Of a stretch of DNA of 22,025 nt, positions 19,973-22,025 are shown one piece after another. The notes below the pieces were generated by a model. The model saw only the letters and a list, made by a program, of their open reading frames with translations, was not told where the DNA came from and made no database searches. The stretch covers positions 1 through 22,025 of the forward strand of contig FTLJ01000506.1 of assembly GCA_900155495.1 (NCBI GenBank). The letters run 5' to 3'. Both the position numbers and the translations under genes were made by a program. This DNA is from Porogramme epimiltina. Its lineage: Eukaryota; Basidiomycota; Agaricomycetes; Polyporales; Polyporaceae. The first letter of the stretch is position 1; each line of letters opens with the position of its first letter.

Positions 19973-21840
19973 GGTGGGCTGTAGGGCCAGTTGTAGCGAT
20001 TGATGTAGAGCTGGGAAGAGGCGTATGCAGAAAATCCGCAGTAGTGGGAACTTAGCTCGAGGCTGAAGCTGGGGCACTTAGTAGTCTGAGTCAAGGCAGG
20101 GAAAGGGACACCAAACGCTCCCAGTTTCGCAGGTCCTCGGCGCGACCCATGAAGCGCCTGCATGCATCTCTTCCTCCGCCACCACGACCCCTGTAATGTT
20201 TCAACAATCCTTCAACATGATTTTCAGCCCAGCAAGTGCGTATATGCACGCCCATACGGTTGAAGCGAGCCAGAAGCGGCGAGAGGGGCTGTGTACACCG
20301 TCTCAGGGATGACGGGTTGGTACCCTCGGTCTGCAAACTGCACTGTTTTGCATGCAATTAGACAGTGAGTGCAGTATACTATGGTCTCGCATACTGCACT
20401 CGTGACACGCGGTCGGATTCTGCGTTACAGGTGCCGCCGCCCCAAAAGAAGTTACATACCGGAGACGTTGATCGCGGTTGTGTGGACCCCCAGAAAGTAA
20501 GCCATCCGGTGCGCATTGCTCATTTCCCGCCTTCTTCTGTATCCTCCTCACACTTTCCTCGCAACCCCTGGCTCAAGATGCGCCCTCGCTCATACGAACC
20601 CCACTCCAAGAACCCCAGAGCATCAGGGTCAACATCTGTTTTCATCGCGCCGTGGCTCACCAGTATCCGCGCGGGTTACCGCACATCAGCTCCCCGCGTT
20701 GCTGCTCAAAACAGTCAATTGGTGTCTGCGCGACCACATCAGGTACGCGCGAGGGTGAGAAGGAGATGGATGTGCCTATGGTGGGCCAGCTGAGGAGGGG
20801 AGGGAGGGGAGGGGAAAGGCTGTGACGCGGGATAGTGCTAAGTACTGTGGACTAGGCTCGCGCACCTCTGCGTGCTGGGCCACTGACACGGGTGTTCGGG
20901 ATACGGCCGGTGAGATGTGCATAGGACGTTGAGTGGAGACGGGCGCAGATACTCGGCGCATTGAGGGCGCGTTCTCCGACTCTGAAGATACGGTGCGCCC
21001 GTCTCGACTCGTGCGATTAGTTTGTACATTTGTGAGCCTCCTAGCCTTGTATTTTCCTTGATTGGTGTTAACGTACACTTCAGATACTGGTGTGGATAAT
21101 GGGCCCCTGCTCCTCTAATATGAACGCACGTAGTCATAACTCGCGCGACTGTTCCACCAATACCAGGCAGGCAGCTGGCCGTCCTTATCATATCGCGCGG
21201 CACAAGGCACTTTCGTGCAGCCAAAGGACCGAACAGACGAACAAATAAGAGTCTGTATACATTCGTAAATCCCGCCGCAGATACCAAACAAAGTCCCAGG
21301 AGTGCCTGGACAGGGGTATCCGGCGCAAGATGGCGACGAGAACGCCGAAACCCGACTCGGGTTGGCGGCCACGGACAACTCCTCCCCAGCGCGGAGGCGG
21401 AGACCGACCAGAAAACACGCGCGCGGCGTTGCGGTCGCGCGGGTGCTCGCTGTTCGCGTTTAATTTGACTTGTCGCAAGGATGGCGGTGGACGCGCCAGA
21501 ACCAGCCACCTTGGATCGGAATCAAGGCGACACCGCGCCCACCCAACTACGCCCCAGAGATCCAGCTTGGCACGGGCTCTTTCGCGAATCCCAAGGTCTT
21601 CGGCGTTCGCAGACGTCTCGCTCGACAAGACGCGCGCGTCCGCTGCGCCTGCGCCTCAACGGCGCACCGGCGCGTTATCGATATCAGCCAACTAGTGCTG
21701 CGTGCTCACTGTATAGTGTGCGTGGATCGCGAGTGCACGCGCGTACGCGCTACGCACCCGGGTGGCGCTCTGCTGTCGTGTCTTCCTACCGGGACTGCCG
21801 GACTGTGAAAAGGGGACCCGCTTAGGGTTCCGGGAAAAAT
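19973..21840. other. Right flank, no supported gene
   Basis: Several frames of 80-220 codons overlap on both strands, mainly in the GC-rich part (about 20500-21830). They are Arg/Ser/Pro-rich, contradict each other and show no splice-supported structure or known domain. The part just right of 19973 should hold the promoter of gene E. No tRNA or repeat was recognised. Confidence 0.45.
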
Positions 21841-21857
21841 CCCCTACTTAGTTACAA

Positions 21858-21953
21858 TGTAAGAAAGTTCGTGTTAATAACATGTTATTAACATGTTAAT
21901 TACATCGGGCCCCTCAGGATGGGAAATGGGGATGTAAGTAAGTGTAAGAAAGT
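21858..21953. repeat. 11-base direct repeat flanking an AT-rich palindromic core
   Basis: TGTAAGAAAGT occurs at 21858-21868 and again at 21943-21953. Between them are the palindromic core and a G-rich segment. It could be the edge of a small mobile element or a chance duplication. Confidence 0.4.
21873..21899. repeat. Overlapping perfect palindromes with two AACATGTT cores
   Basis: GTTAATAACATGTTATTAAC (21873-21892) is a perfect 20-base palindrome. It overlaps TTAACATGTTAA (21888-21899). The two AACATGTT cores (21879 and 21890) are 11 bases apart, about one DNA turn. This AT-rich patch stands in GC-rich surroundings and could bind a dimeric protein. Confidence 0.55.
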
Positions 21954-22025
21954 CAAGACCTACTTGGGGGCGAACATGCACGGCGAGGACGTGCGTGAAC
22001 CCAGCGCGCTGCTTCCTTCGACCTT

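Noticed and set aside
20365..20825. Overlapping plus-strand frames of 80-142 codons
   Set aside because: Three frames are open at once in GC-rich DNA, with no domain, promoter or intron evidence.
21188..21825. Long overlapping frames on both strands
   Set aside because: Arg/Ser/Pro-rich translations that contradict each other, typical of GC-rich non-coding DNA.
1..22025. tRNA genes, CRISPR arrays and retroelement domains
   Set aside because: No T-loop-like box pairs, regular spaced repeats, or reverse transcriptase or integrase motifs were seen when reading both strands.

Overview
The window reads as nuclear DNA of a mushroom-forming basidiomycete (Agaricomycetes, possibly Polyporales-like). 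The evidence is short introns of about 50-75 bases with GTGAGT or GTAAGT donors and CTNAC-like branch points, GC-rich codon third positions, TATA boxes close upstream of start codons, and two protein families known to be expanded in these fungi: BTB-domain proteins and F-box/leucine-rich-repeat proteins. No tRNA, rRNA, CRISPR array or intact transposon was seen. All family calls come from reading the translated sequence, without a database search.

Left part (1-7.1 kb). A three-exon BTB-domain gene runs off the left edge on the minus strand. Next come a possible disordered protein (1756-2325, minus), a region with convincing intron signals but no readable protein (about 2610-3660, plus), a complete two-exon F-box-like/LRR gene (gene A, 4025-5744, minus), and a YCII-domain gene that appears frameshifted near its start (6533-7072, plus).

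Central and right part (8.1-20 kb). This is a tandem array. A plus-strand gene for a multi-pass membrane protein (8119-9471) converges on a minus-strand F-box/LRR gene (gene B, 9716-11541). The block made of the 3' end of the membrane gene plus the convergent F-box gene appears to have been copied repeatedly. Three more F-box/LRR copies follow: C (12413-14140, two frameshifts), D (15788-17594, intact) and E (18181-19972, one nonsense codon). Broken tails of the membrane gene sit beside C and D, and a possible trace lies beside E. Only the first membrane gene keeps its transmembrane part. B resembles C most, and D resembles E most, which suggests stepwise duplication.

Right end (20-22 kb). No supportable gene was found. 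It holds a GC-rich stretch with meaningless open frames, then an AT-rich palindromic element near 21.87 kb flanked by an 11-base direct repeat.

Functionally, F-box proteins are usually substrate adaptors of SCF (cullin-1) ubiquitin ligases, and many BTB proteins are adaptors of cullin-3 ligases. The window is therefore best read as a fast-evolving, birth-and-death locus of putative ubiquitin-ligase adaptors, with a convergent membrane protein whose tail has been carried along in the duplications. No new defence or mobile system could be demonstrated.
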